Translations under genes and position numbers: made by a program
In this document: positions 27,851 through 42,291 of the stretch, piece after piece
Position numbering within the stretch: position 1 is the first letter of the stretch
Layout: every line of letters begins with the position of its first letter
Origin: Lasioglossum baleicum
Lineage: Eukaryota; Arthropoda; Insecta; Hymenoptera; Halictidae
DNA: 64,000 nucleotides
Direction of reading: 5' to 3'
Assembly (NCBI RefSeq): GCF_051020765.1
Contig: NW_027469122.1
Span: 682,001 to 746,000, forward strand
Notes under the pieces: generated by a model
What the model was told of the DNA's origin: nothing
Database searches by the model: none
The model's input: the letters and a program-made list of their open reading frames with translations, nothing else

Positions 27851-27892
27851 GCATGACGCATGACGCATGACGCATGACGCATGACGCATGAC
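27851..27892 (+). repeat. 5g run, 6 copies
   Basis: Preceded by four 5g (27816-27843) and one K. Confidence 0.9.
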
Positions 27893-29502
27893 GCATAACG
27901 CATAACGCATAACGCATAACGCATAACGAATAACGCATATCGCATAACGCATAACGCATAACGCATAACGCATAACGCGTAACGAATAACGCATAACGCA
28001 TAACGCATAACGCTTAACGAATAACGAATAACGCATAACGCATAACGCATAACGCATAACGCATAACGCGTAACGCGTAACGCATAACGCGTAACGCATA
28101 ACGCATAACGCATAACGCATAACGCTTAACGAATAACGCATAACGCATAACGCATAACGCATAACGCATAACGCATAGCGCATAACGCATAACGCATAAC
28201 GCATAACGCATAACCCATAACGCATAACGCATAACCCATAACGCATAACGCATAACGCATAACGCATAACGCATAACGCATAACGCTTAACGAATAACGC
28301 ATAACGCATAACGCATAACGCATAACGCATAACGCATAACGCATAACGAATGACGCATATCGCATAACGCATAACGCTTAACGAATAACGCATAACGCAT
28401 AACGCATAACGCATAACGCATAACGCATAACGGATAACGCATAACGCATAACGCATAACGCATAACGCATAACGCATAATCCATAACGCATAACGCATAA
28501 CGCATAACGCATAACGCATAACGCATAACGCATAACGCATAACGCATAACGCATGACGCATAACGCATAACGCATGACGCATGACGCATGACGCATGACG
28601 CATAACGCATAACGCATAACGCATAACGCATAACGCATAACGAATAACGCATATCGCATAACGCATAACGCATAACGCATAACGCATAACGCGTAACGCG
28701 TAACGCTTAACGCATAACGCATAACGCATAACGCATAACGCATAACGCATAACGCATAACGCTTAACGAATAACGCATAACGCATAACGCATAACGCATA
28801 ACGCATAACGCATAACGCATAACGAATGACGCATATCGCATAACGCATAACGCTTAACGAATAACGCATAACGCATAACGCATAACGCATAACGCATAAC
28901 GCATAACGGATAACGCATAACGCATAACGCATAACGCATAACGCATAACGCATAACGCATAACGCATAACGCATAACGCATAACGCATAACGCATAACGC
29001 TTAACGAATAACGCATAACGCATAACGCATAACGCATAACGCATAACGCATAACGCATAACGCATAACGAATGACGCATATCGCATAACGCATAACGCTT
29101 AACGAATAACGCATAACGCATAACGTATAACGCATAACGGATAACGCATAACGCATAACGCATAACGCATAACGCATAATCCATAACGCATAACACATAA
29201 CGCATAACGCATAACGCATAACGCATAACGCATAACGCATAACGCATAACGCATAACGCATAACGCATAACGCATAACGCATAACGCATAACGCATAACG
29301 CATAACGCATAACAAATAACGCATATCGCATAACGCATAACGCATAACGCATAACGCATAACGCATAACGCATAACGCATAACGCATAACGCATAACGCA
29401 TAACGCATAACGCATAATACATAACGCATAACGCATAACGCATAACGCATAACGCATAACGCATAACGCTTAACGAATAACGCATAACGCATAACGCATA
29501 AC

Positions 29503-29544
29503 GCATGACGCATGACGCATGACGCATGACGCATGACGCATGAC
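29503..29544 (+). repeat. 5g run, 6 copies
   Basis: After 3t, 2a, K three times; followed by K and then 7t,1a near 29628. Confidence 0.9.
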
Positions 29545-30160
29545 GCATAACGCATAACGCATAACGCATAACGCATAACGCATAACGCATAACGCATAAC
29601 GCATAACGCATAACGCATAACGCATAATACATAACGCATAACGCATAACGCATAACGCATAACGCATAACGCATAACGCATAACGCATAACGCATAACGC
29701 ATAACGCATAACGCATAACGCATAGCGCATAACGCATAACGCATAACGCATAACGCATAACCCATAACGCATAACGCATAACCCATAACGCATAACGCAT
29801 AACGCATAACGCATAACGCATAACGCATAACGCTTAACGAATAACGCATAACGCATAACGCATAACGCATAACGCATAACGCTTAACGAATAACGCATAA
29901 CGCATAACGCATAACGCATAACGCATAACGCATAACGCATAACGCATAACGCATAACGCATAACGAATGACGCATATCGCATAACGCATAACGCTTAACG
30001 AATAACGCATAACGCATAACGCATAACGCATAACGCATAACGCATAACGCATAACGGATAACGCATAACGGATAACGCATGACGCATAACGCATAACGCA
30101 TAACGCATAACGCATAACGCATAACGCATAACGCATAACGCATAACGCATAACGCATAAC

Positions 30161-30181
30161 GCAGAACGCAGAACGCAGAAC
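30161..30181 (+). repeat. 4g run, 3 copies
   Basis: 3,290 bp (470 heptads) after the first 4g run, in the same 2g, 2g, 5g context. Confidence 0.92.
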
Positions 30182-30636
30182 GCATAACGCATAACGCATA
30201 ACGCATAACGCATAACGCATAACGCATAACGCATAACGCATAACGCATAACGCATAACGCATAACGCATAACGCATAACGCATAACGCATAACGCATAAC
30301 GCATAACGCATAACGCATAACGCATAACGCATAACGCATAACGCATAACGCATAACGCATAACGCATAACGCATAACGCATAACGCATAACGCATAACGC
30401 ATAACGCATAACGCATAACCCATAACGCATAACGCATAACCCATAACGCATAACGCATAACGCATAACGCATAACGCATAACGCATAACGCATAATCCAT
30501 AACGCATAACACATAACGCATAACGCATAACGCATAACGCATAACGCATAACGCATAACGCATAACGCATAACGCATAACGCATAACGCATAACGCATAA
30601 CGCATAACGCATAACGCATAACGCATAACGCATAAC

Positions 30637-31035
30637 GCGTAACGCGTAACGCTTAACGCATAACGCATAACGCATAACGCATAACGCATAACGCATAACG
30701 CATAACGCATAACGCATAACGCATAACGCATAACGCATAACGCATAACGCATAACGCATAACGCATAACGCATAACGCATAACGCATAACGCATAACGCA
30801 TAACGCATAATACATAACGCATAACGCATAACGCATAACGCATAACGCATAACGCATAACGCATAACGCATAACGCATAACGCATAACGCATAACGCATA
30901 GCGCATAACGCATAACGCATAACGCATAACGCATAACCCATAACGCATAACGCATAACCCATAACGCATAACGCATAACGCATAACGCATAACGCATAAC
31001 GCATAACGCATAATCCATAACGCATAACACATAAC
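30637..31035 (+). repeat. Block B copy 8, inside the M-free domain
   Basis: 3g, 3g, 3t to 7t, 1c, K, 1a, with 7t,1a near 30808, 6g near 30898 and two 1c. No M precedes it. Confidence 0.8.
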
Positions 31036-31672
31036 GCATAACGCATAACGCATAACGCATAACGCATAACGCATAACGCATAACGCATAACGCATAACGC
31101 ATAACGCATAACGCATAACGCATAACGCATAACGCATAACGCATAACGCATATCGCATAACGCATAACGCATAACACATAACGCATAACGCATAACGCAT
31201 AACGCATAACGCATAACGCATAACGCATAACGCATAACGCATAACGCATAACGCATAACGCATAACGCATAACGCATAACGCATAGCGCATAACGCATAA
31301 CGCATAACGCATAACGCATAACCCATAACGCATAACGCATAACCCATAACGCATAACGCATAACGCATAACGCATAACGCATAACGCATAACGCATAACG
31401 CATAACGCTTAACGAATAACGCATAACGCATAACGCATAACGCATAACGCATAACGCATAACGCATAACGCATAACGCATAACGCATAACGAATGACGCA
31501 TATCGCATAACGCATAACGCTTAACGAATAACGCATAACGCATAACGCATAACGCATAACGCATAACGCATAACGGATAACGCATAACGGATAACGCATG
31601 ACGCATAACGCATAACGCATAACGCATAACGCATAACGCATAACGCATAACGCATAACGCATAACGCATAAC

Positions 31673-31700
31673 GCAGAACGCAGAACGCAGAACGCAGAAC
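31673..31700 (+). repeat. 4g run, 4 copies
   Basis: Four gcagaac heptads; the same context as the two earlier runs but one unit longer. Confidence 0.92.
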
Positions 31701-32421
31701 GCATAACGCATAACGCATAACGCATAACGCATAACGCATAACGCATAACGCATAACGCATAACGCATAACGCATAACGCATAACGCATAACGCATAACGC
31801 ATAACGCATAACGCATAACGCATAACGCATAACGCATAACGCATAACGCATAACGCATAACGCATAACGCATAACGCATAACGCATAACGCATAACGCAT
31901 AACGCATAACGCATAACGCATAACCCATAACGCATAACGCATAACCCATAACGCATAACGCATAACGCATAACGCATAACGCATAACGCATAACGCATAA
32001 TCCATAACACATAACGCATAACGCATAACGCATAACGCATAACGCATAACGCATAACGCATAACGCATAACGCATAACGCATAACGCATAACGCATAACG
32101 CATAACGCATAACGCATAACGCATAACGCATAACGCATAACGCATAACGCATAACGCATAACGCATAACGCATAACGCATAACGCATAACGCATAACGCA
32201 TAACGCATAACGCATAACGCATAACGCATAACGCATAACGCATAACGCATAACGCATAACGCATAACGCATAACGCATAACGCTTAACGAATAACGAATA
32301 ACGCATAACGCATAACGCATAACGCATAACGCATAACGCGTAACGCGTAACGCATAACGCATAACGCATAACGCTTAACGAATAACGCATAACGCATAAC
32401 GCATAACGTATAACGCATAAC

Positions 32422-32463
32422 GCATGACGCATGACGCATGACGCATGACGCATGACGCATGAC
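32422..32463 (+). repeat. 5g run, 6 copies
   Basis: Counterpart of the 4+6 arrangement at 27816-27892, but with a single run and a 2t heptad just upstream. Confidence 0.9.
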
Positions 32464-34472
32464 GCATAACGCATAACGCATAACGCATAACGCATAACGA
32501 ATAACGCATATCGCATAACGCATAACGCATAACGCATAACGCATAACGCGTAACGAATAACGCATAACGCATAACGCATAACGCTTAACGAATAACGAAT
32601 AACGCATAACGCATAACGCATAACGCATAACGCATAACGCGTAACGCGTAACGCATAACGCATAACGCATAACGCATAACGCATAACGCTTAACGAATAA
32701 CGCATAACGCATAACGCATAACGCATAACGCATAACGCATAGCGCATAACGCATAACGCATAACGCATAACGCATAACCCATAACGCATAACGCATAACC
32801 CATAACGCATAACGCATAACGCATAACGCATAACGCATAACGCATAACGCTTAACGAATAACGCATAACGCATAACGCATAACGCATAACGCATAACGCA
32901 TAACGCATAACGAATGACGCATATCGCATAACGCATAACGCTTAACGAATAACGCATAACGCATAACGCATAACGCATAACGCATAACGCATAACGGATA
33001 ACGCATAACGCATAACGCATAACGCATAACGCATAACGCATAATCCATAACGCATAACGCATAACGCATAACGCATAACGCATAACGCATAACGCATAAC
33101 GCATAACGCATAACGCATAACGCATAACGCATAACGCATAACGCATAACGCGTAACGCGTAACGCGTAACGCGTAACGCTTAACGCATAACGCATAACGC
33201 ATAACGCATAACGCATAACGCATAACGCATAACGCATAACGCATAACGCATAACGCATAACGCATAACGCATAACGCATAACGCATAACGCATAACGCAT
33301 AACGCATAACGCATAACGCATAATACATAACGCATAACGCATAACGCATAACGCATAACGCATAACGCATAACGCATAACGCATAACGCATAACGCATAG
33401 CGCATAACGCATAACGCATAACGCATAACGCATAACCCATAACGCATAACGCATAACCCATAACGCATAACGCATAACGCATAACGCATAACGCATAACG
33501 CATAACGCTTAACGAATAACGCATAACGCATAACGCATAACGCATAACGCATAACGCATAACGCATAACGAATGACGCATATCGCATAACGCATAACGCT
33601 TAACGAATAACGCATAACGCATAACGCATAACGCATAACGCATAACGCATAACGGATAACGCATAACGCATAACGCATAACGCATAACGCATAACGCATA
33701 ACGCATAACGCATAACGCATAACGCATAACGCATAACGCATAACGCTTAACGAATAACGCATAACGCATAACGCATAACGCATAACGCATAACGCATAAC
33801 GCATAACGCATAACGCATAACGAATGACGCATATCGCATAACGCATAACGCTTAACGAATAACGCATAACGCATAACGTATAACGCATAACGGATAACGC
33901 ATAACGCATAACGCATAACGCATAACGCATAATCCATAACGCATAACACATAACGCATAACGCATAACGCATAACGCATAACGCATAACGCATAACGCAT
34001 AACGCATAACGCATAACGCATAACGCATAACGCATAACGCATAACGCATAACGCATAACGCATAACGCATAACGCATAACGCATAACGCATAACAAATAA
34101 CGCATATCGCATAACGCATAACGCATAACGCATAACGCATAACGCATAACGCATAACGCATAACGCATAACGCATAACGCATAATACATAACGCATAACG
34201 CATAACGCATAACGCATAACGCATAACGCATAACGCTTAACGAATAACGCATAACGCATAACGCATAACGCATAACGCATAACGCATAACGCATAACGAA
34301 TAACGCATATCGCATAACGCATAACGCATAACGCATAACGCATAACGCATAACGCATAACGCATAACGCATAACCCATAACGCATAACGCATAACGCATA
34401 ACCCATAACGAATAACGCATAACGCATAACGCATAACACATAACGCATAACGCATATCGCATAACGCATAAC

Positions 34473-34591
34473 GCTCAATGAAAAAGTCATAACGCATAAC
34501 GCATATCGCATAACCCGTAAAGCACAACGCATAACACATAACGCATAACGCATAACACATAACGCATAACGCCTAACGTATAACGCTTAAC
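34473..34591 (+). repeat. Block M copy 17, 3c type
   Basis: First M after the M-free domain. Its leader starts at 3t (34235) and has 2a,6t, 1c, 1c but neither U nor 5g clusters, and no V although the M is of 3c type. Confidence 0.95.
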
Positions 34592-35284
34592 GCATAACGC
34601 ATAACGCATAACGCATAACGCATAACGCATAACGCATAACGCATAACGCATAACGCATAACGCATAACGCATAACGCATAACGCATAACGCATAACGCGT
34701 AACGCATAACGCATAACGCATAACGCATAACGTATAACGCATAACGGATAACGCATAACGCATAACGCATAACGCATAACGCATAATCCATAACGCATAA
34801 CACATAACGCATAACGCATAACGCATAACGCATAACGCATAACGCATAACGCATAACGCATAACGCATAACGCATAACGCATAACGCATAACGCATAACG
34901 CATAACGCATAACGCATAACAAATAACGCATATCGCATAACGCATAACGCATAACGCATAACGCATAACGCATAACGCATAACGCATAACGCATAACGCA
35001 TAACGCATAACGCATAACGCATAATACATAACGCATAACGCATAACGCATAACGCATAACGCATAACGCATAACGCATAACGCATAACGCATAACGCATA
35101 ACGCATAACGCATAACGCATAACGCATAACGCATAACGCATAACGCATAACGCATAACGCATAACGCATAACGCATAACGCATAACGCATAACGCATAAC
35201 GCATAACGCATAACGCATAACGCATAACGCATAACGCATAACGCTTAACGAATAACGCATAACGCATAACGCATAACTCATGAC

Positions 35285-35340
35285 GCATGACGCATGACGC
35301 ATGACGCATGACGCATGACGCATGACGCATGACGCATGAC
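35285..35340 (+). repeat. 5g run, 8 copies, led by tcatgac
   Basis: The first member of the run (35278-35284) is the double variant tcatgac. A 4a heptad follows at 35362. Confidence 0.92.
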
Positions 35341-35662
35341 GCATAACGCATAACGCATAACGCAAAACGCATAACGCATAACGCATAACGCATAACGCAT
35401 AACGCATAACGCATAACGCATAACGCATAACGCATAACGCATAACGCATAACGCATAACGCATAACGCATAACGCATAACGCATAACGCATAACGCATAA
35501 CGCATAACGCATAACGCATAACGCATAACGCATAACGCATAACGCATAACGCATAACGCATAACGCATAACGCATAACGCATAACGCATAACGCATAACG
35601 CATAACGCATAACGCATAACGCTTAACGAATAACGCATAACGCATAACGCATAACTCATGAC

Positions 35663-35725
35663 GCATGACGCATGACGCATGACGCATGACGCATGACGCA
35701 TGACGCATGACGCATGACGCATGAC
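35663..35725 (+). repeat. 5g run, 9 copies, led by tcatgac
   Basis: The longest 5g run in the window. tcatgac at 35656-35662, 4a at 35747 and again at 35810. It is a duplicate of the 35278 run at 378 bp with one more 5g. Confidence 0.92.
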
Positions 35726-36082
35726 GCATAACGCATAACGCATAACGCAAAACGCATAACGCATAACGCATAACGCATAACGCATAACGCATAACGCATA
35801 ACGCATAACGCAAAACGCATAACGCATAACGCATAACGCATAACGCATAACGCATAACGCATAACGCATAACGCATAACGCATAACGCATAACGCATAAC
35901 GCATAACGCATAACGCATAACGCATAACGCATAACGCATAACGCATAACGCATAACGCATAACGCATAACGCTTAACGAATAACGCATAACGCATAACGC
36001 ATAACGCATAACGCATAACGCACAACGCATAACGCATAACGCATAACGCATAACGCATAACGCATAACGCATAACGCATAAC

Positions 36083-36159
36083 GCTTAACGAATAACGAAT
36101 AACGCATAACGCATAACGCATAACGCGTAACGCGTAACGCGTAACGCATAACGCGTAAC
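36083..36159 (+). repeat. Block U, copy 10 (4+4)
   Basis: 441 bp before M; 2,625 bp before the next U. An isolated 4c heptad lies shortly upstream, near 36021. Confidence 0.9.
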
Positions 36160-36523
36160 GCATAACGCATAACGCATAACGCATAACGCTTAACGAATAA
36201 CGCATAACGCATAACGCATAACGCATAACGCATAACGCATGACGCATGACGCATGACGCATGACGCATAACGCATAACGCATGACGCATGACGCATGACG
36301 CATGACGCATAACGCATAACGCATAACGCATAACGCATAACGCATAACGAATAACGCATATCGCATAACGCATAACGCATAACGCATAACGCATAACGCA
36401 TAACGCATAACGCATAACGCATAACCCATAACGCATAACGCATAACGCATAACCCATAACGAATAACGCATAACGCATAACGCATAACACATAACGCATA
36501 ACGCATATCGCATAACGCATAAC

Positions 36524-36642
36524 GCTCAATGAAAAAGTCATAACGCATAACGCATATCGCATAACCCGTAAAGCACAACGCATAACACATAACGCATAAC
36601 GCATAACACATAACGCATAACGCCTAACGTATAACGCTTAAC
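36524..36642 (+). repeat. Block M copy 18, 3c type
   Basis: A 3c-type M with a full U leader rather than V. Confidence 0.95.
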
Positions 36643-37090
36643 GCATAACGCATAACGCATAACGCATAACGCATAACGCATAACGCATAACGCATAACGC
36701 ATAACGCATAACGCATAACGCATAACGCATAACGCATAACGCATAACGCATAACGCATAACGCATAACGCATAACGCATAACGCATGACGCATGACGCAT
36801 AACGCATAACGCATAACGCATAACGCATAACGCATAACGCATAACGCATAGCGCATAACTCATAACGCATAACGCATAACGCATAACCCATAACGCATAA
36901 CGCATAACCCATAACGCATAACGCATAACGCATAACGCATAACGCATAACGCATAACGCATAACGCATAACGCTTAACGAATAACGCATAACGCATAACG
37001 CATAACGCATAACGCATAACGCATAACGCATAACGCATAACGCATAACGCATAACGCATAACGCATAACGCATAACGCATAACGCATAAC

Positions 37091-37111
37091 AAATAACGCA
37101 TAACAAATAAC
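37091..37111 (+). repeat. Doubled aaataac motif
   Basis: aaataac, K, aaataac. Elsewhere aaataac is single before K and 6t. The doubled form recurs only at 39702. Confidence 0.88.
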
Positions 37112-37391
37112 GCATATCGCATAACGCATAACGCATAACGCATAACGCATAACGCATAACGCATAACGCATAACGCATAACGCATAACGCATAACGCATA
37201 ACGCATAACGCATAACGCATAACGCATAACGCATAACGCATAACGCATAACGCATAACGCATAACGCATAACGCATAACGCATAACGCATAACGCATAAC
37301 GCATAACGCATAACGCATAACGCATAACGCATAACGCATAACGCATAACGCATAACGCTTAACGAATAACGCATAACGCATAACGCATAAC

Positions 37392-37440
37392 GCATGACGC
37401 ATGACGCATGACGCATGACGCATGACGCATGACGCATGAC
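37392..37440 (+). repeat. 5g run, 7 copies
   Basis: After 3t, 2a, K three times; followed by a long K run to 37785. Confidence 0.9.
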
Positions 37441-38707
37441 GCATAACGCATAACGCATAACGCATAACGCATAACGCATAACGCATAACGCATAACGCAT
37501 AACGCATAACGCATAACGCATAACGCATAACGCATAACGCATAACGCATAACGCATAACGCATAACGCATAACGCATAACGCATAACGCATAACGCATAA
37601 CGCATAACGCATAACGCATAACGCATAACGCATAACGCATAACGCATAACGCATAACGCATAACGCATAACGCATAACGCATAACGCATAACGCATAACG
37701 CATAACGCATAACGCATAACGCATAACGCATAACGCATAACGCATAACGCATAACGCATAACGCATAACGCATAACGCATAACGCTTAACGAATAACGCA
37801 TAACGCATAACGCATAACGCATAACGCTTAACGAATAACGCATAACGCATAACGCATAACGCATAACGCATAACGCATAACGCATAACGCATAACGCATA
37901 ACGCATAACGCATAACGCATAACGCATAACGCATAACGCATAACGCATAACGCATAACGCATAACGCATAACGCATAACGCATAACGCATAACGCATAAC
38001 GCATAACGCATAACGCATAACGCATAACGCATAACGCATAACGCATAACGCATAACGCATAACGCATAACGCATAACGCATAACGCATAACGCATAACGC
38101 ATAACGCATAACGCATAACGCATAACGCATAACGCATAACGCATAACGCATAACGCATAACGCATAACGCATAACGCATAACGCATAACGCATAACGCTT
38201 AACGAATAACGAATAACGCATAACGCATAACGCATAACGCATAACGCATAACGCATAACGCATAACGCATAACGCATAACGCATAACGCATAACGCATAA
38301 CGCATAACGCATAACGCATAACGCATAACGCATAACGCATAACGCATAACGCATAACGCATAACGCATAACGCATAACGCATAACGCATAACGCATAACG
38401 CATAACGCTTAACGAATAACGCATAACGCATAACGAATAACGCATAACGCATAACGAATAACGCATAACGCATAACGCATAACGCATAACGCATAACGCA
38501 TAACGCATAACGCATAACGCATAACGCATAACGCATAACGCATAACGCATAACGCATAACGCATAACGCATAACGCATAACGCATAACGCATAACGCATA
38601 ACGCATAACGCATAACGCATAACGCATAACGCATAACGCATAACGCATAACGCATAACGCATAACGCATAACGCATAACGCATAACGCATAACGCATAAC
38701 GCATAAC

Positions 38708-38784
38708 GCTTAACGAATAACGAATAACGCATAACGCATAACGCATAACGCGTAACGCGTAACGCGTAACGCATAACGCGTAAC
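38708..38784 (+). repeat. Block U, copy 11 (4+4)
   Basis: Exactly 2,625 bp (375 heptads) after copy 10. The approach from 37785 to 38707 is nearly all K with lone 3t,2a motifs and a few lone 2a. Confidence 0.9.
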
Positions 38785-39148
38785 GCATAACGCATAACGC
38801 ATAACGCATAACGCTTAACGAATAACGCATAACGCATAACGCATAACGCATAACGCATAACGCATGACGCATGACGCATGACGCATGACGCATAACGCAT
38901 AACGCATGACGCATGACGCATGACGCATGACGCATAACGCATAACGCATAACGCATAACGCATAACGCATAACGAATAACGCATATCGCATAACGCATAA
39001 CGCATAACGCATAACGCATAACGCATAACGCATAACGCATAACGCATAACCCATAACGCATAACGCATAACGCATAACCCATAACGAATAACGCATAACG
39101 CATAACGCATAACACATAACGCATAACGCATATCGCATAACGCATAAC

Positions 39149-39267
39149 GCTCAATGAAAAAGTCATAACGCATAACGCATATCGCATAACCCGTAAAGCA
39201 CAACGCATAACACATAACGCATAACGCATAACACATAACGCATAACGCCTAACGTATAACGCTTAAC
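39149..39267 (+). repeat. Block M copy 19, 3c type
   Basis: 2,625 bp after copy 18, same subtype and same leader. Confidence 0.95.
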
Positions 39268-39701
39268 GCATAACGCATAACGCATAACGCATAACGCATA
39301 ACGCATAACGCATAACGCATAACGCATAACGCATAACGCATAACGCATAACGCATAACGCATAACGCATAACGCATAACGCATAACGCATAACGCATAAC
39401 GCATAACGCATGACGCATGACGCATAACGCATAACGCATAACGCATAACGCATAACGCATAACGCATAACGCATAGCGCATAACTCATAACGCATAACGC
39501 ATAACGCATAACCCATAACGCATAACGCATAACCCATAACGCATAACGCATAACGCATAACGCATAACGCATAACGCATAACGCATAACGCATAACGCTT
39601 AACGAATAACGCATAACGCATAACGCATAACGCATAACGCATAACGCATAACGCATAACGCATAACGCATAACGCATAACGCATAACGCATAACGCATAA
39701 C

Positions 39702-39722
39702 AAATAACGCATAACAAATAAC
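39702..39722 (+). repeat. Doubled aaataac motif
   Basis: Second and last occurrence, 2,611 bp after the first. It ties the two 2.6-kb units together. Confidence 0.88.
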
Positions 39723-40002
39723 GCATATCGCATAACGCATAACGCATAACGCATAACGCATAACGCATAACGCATAACGCATAACGCATAACGCATAACG
39801 CATAACGCATAACGCATAACGCATAACGCATAACGCATAACGCATAACGCATAACGCATAACGCATAACGCATAACGCATAACGCATAACGCATAACGCA
39901 TAACGCATAACGCATAACGCATAACGCATAACGCATAACGCATAACGCATAACGCATAACGCATAACGCTTAACGAATAACGCATAACGCATAACGCATA
40001 AC

Positions 40003-40051
40003 GCATGACGCATGACGCATGACGCATGACGCATGACGCATGACGCATGAC
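40003..40051 (+). repeat. 5g run, 7 copies
   Basis: 2,611 bp after the run at 37392, same length and flanks. Confidence 0.9.
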
Positions 40052-40898
40052 GCATAACGCATAACGCATAACGCATAACGCATAACGCATAACGCATAAC
40101 GCATAACGCATAACGCATAACGCATAACGCATAACGCATAACGCATAACGCATAACGCATAACGCATAACGCATAACGCATAACGCATAACGCATAACGC
40201 ATAACGCATAACGCATAACGCATAACGCATAACGCATAACGCATAACGCATAACGCATAACGCATAACGCATAACGCATAACGCATAACGCATAACGCAT
40301 AACGCATAACGCATAACGCATAACGCATAACGCATAACGCATAACGCATAACGCATAACGCATAACGCATAACGCATAACGCATAACGCATAACGCATAA
40401 CGCATAACGCATAACGCATAACGCATAACGCATAACGCATAACGCATAACGCATAACGCATAACGCATAACGCATAACGCATAACGCATAACGCATAACG
40501 CATAACGCATAACGCTTAACGAATAACGCATAACGCATAACGCATAACGCATAACGCATAACGCTTAACGAATAACGCATAACGCATAACGCATAACGCA
40601 TAACGCATAACGCATAACGCATAACGCATAACGCATAACGCATAACGCATAACGCATAACGCATAACGCATAACGCATAACGCATAACGCATAACGCATA
40701 ACGCATAACGCATAACGCATAACGCATAACGCATAACGCATAACGCATAACGCATAACGCATAACGCATAACGCATAACGCATAACGCATAACGCATAAC
40801 GCATAACGCATAACGCATAACGCATAACGCATAACGCATAACGCATAACGCATAACGCATAACGCATAACGCATAACGCATAACGCATAACGCATAAC

Positions 40899-40975
40899 GC
40901 TTAACGAATAACGAATAACGCATAACGCATAACGCATAACGCGTAACGCGTAACGCGTAACGCATAACGCGTAAC
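40899..40975 (+). repeat. Block U, copy 12 (4+4)
   Basis: 448 bp before M. Confidence 0.9.
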
Positions 40976-41346
40976 GCATAACGCATAACGCATAACGCAT
41001 AACGCTTAACGAATAACGCATAACGCATAACGCATAACGCATAACGCATAACGCATGACGCATGACGCATGACGCATGACGCATAACGCATAACGCATGA
41101 CGCATGACGCATGACGCATGACGCATAACGCATAACGCATAACGCATAACGCATAACGCATAACGAATAACGCATATCGCATAACGCATAACGCATAACG
41201 CATAACGCATAACGCATAACGCATAACGCATAACGCATAACGCATAACCCATAACGCATAACGCATAACGCATAACCCATAACGAATAACGCATAACGCA
41301 TAACGCATAACACATAACGCATAACGCATATCGCATAACGCATAAC

Positions 41347-41465
41347 GCTCAATGAAAAAGTCATAACGCATAACGCATATCGCATAACCCGTAAAGCACA
41401 ACGCATAACACATAACGCATAACGCATAACACATAACGCATAACGCATAACGTATAACGCTTAAC
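41347..41465 (+). repeat. Block M copy 20, K type
   Basis: Start of the 41-57 kb stretch in which every M is K type with a U leader. Followed by 3g, 3g, 3t but no 7t or 6g markers. Confidence 0.95.
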
Positions 41466-41689
41466 GCATAACGCATAACGCATAACGCATAACGCATAAC
41501 GCATAACGCATAACGCGTAACGCGTAACGCTTAACGCATAACGCATAACGCATAACGCATAACGCATAACGCATAACGCATAACGCATAACGCATAACGC
41601 ATAACGCATAACGCATAACGCATAACGCATAACGCATAACGCATAACGCATAACGCTTAACGAATAACGCATAACGCATAACGCATAAC

Positions 41690-41738
41690 GCATGACGCAT
41701 GACGCATGACGCATGACGCATGACGCATGACGCATGAC
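41690..41738 (+). repeat. 5g run, 7 copies
   Basis: After 3t, 2a, K three times. Confidence 0.9.
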
Positions 41739-42242
41739 GCATAACGCATAACGCATAACGCATAACGCATAACGCATAACGCATAACGCATAACGCATAA
41801 CGCATAACGCATAACGCATAACGCATAACGCATAACGCATAACGCATAACGCATAACGCATAACGCATAACGCATAACGCATAACGCATAACGCATAACG
41901 CATAACGCATAACGCATAACGCATAACGCATAACGCATAACGCATAACGCATAACGCATAACGCATAACGCATAACGCATAACGCATAACGCATAACGCA
42001 TAACGCATAACGCATAACGCATAACGCATAACGCATAACGCATAACGCATAACGCATAACGCATAACGCATAACGCATAACGCATAACGCATAACGCATA
42101 ACGCATAACGCATAACGCATAACGCATAACGCATAACGCATAACGCATAACGCATAACGCATAACGCATAACGCATAACGCATAACGCATAACGCATAAC
42201 GCATAACGCTTAACGAATAACGCATAACGCATAACGCATAAC

Positions 42243-42291
42243 GCATGACGCATGACGCATGACGCATGACGCATGACGCATGACGCATGAC
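42243..42291 (+). repeat. 5g run, 7 copies
   Basis: 553 bp (79 heptads) after the previous run, with pure K between. A local duplication. Confidence 0.9.

Larger units (their letters stand above)
25681..34234 (+). repeat. M-free domain marked by gaatgac, 2g and 4g heptads
   Basis: No gctcaat or ccgtaaa heptad occurs here. The domain holds nine gaatgac heptads (26668, 28348, 28824, 29069, 29965, 31491, 32912, 33570, 33822), each followed by 6t, K, K, 3t, 2a. It also has most of the window's 2g heptads, all three 4g runs, several partial B blocks and one nearly full B. Two internal copies, 27669-29467 and 32282-34234, share marker order. Pure K fills the spaces between markers. Confidence 0.85.
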
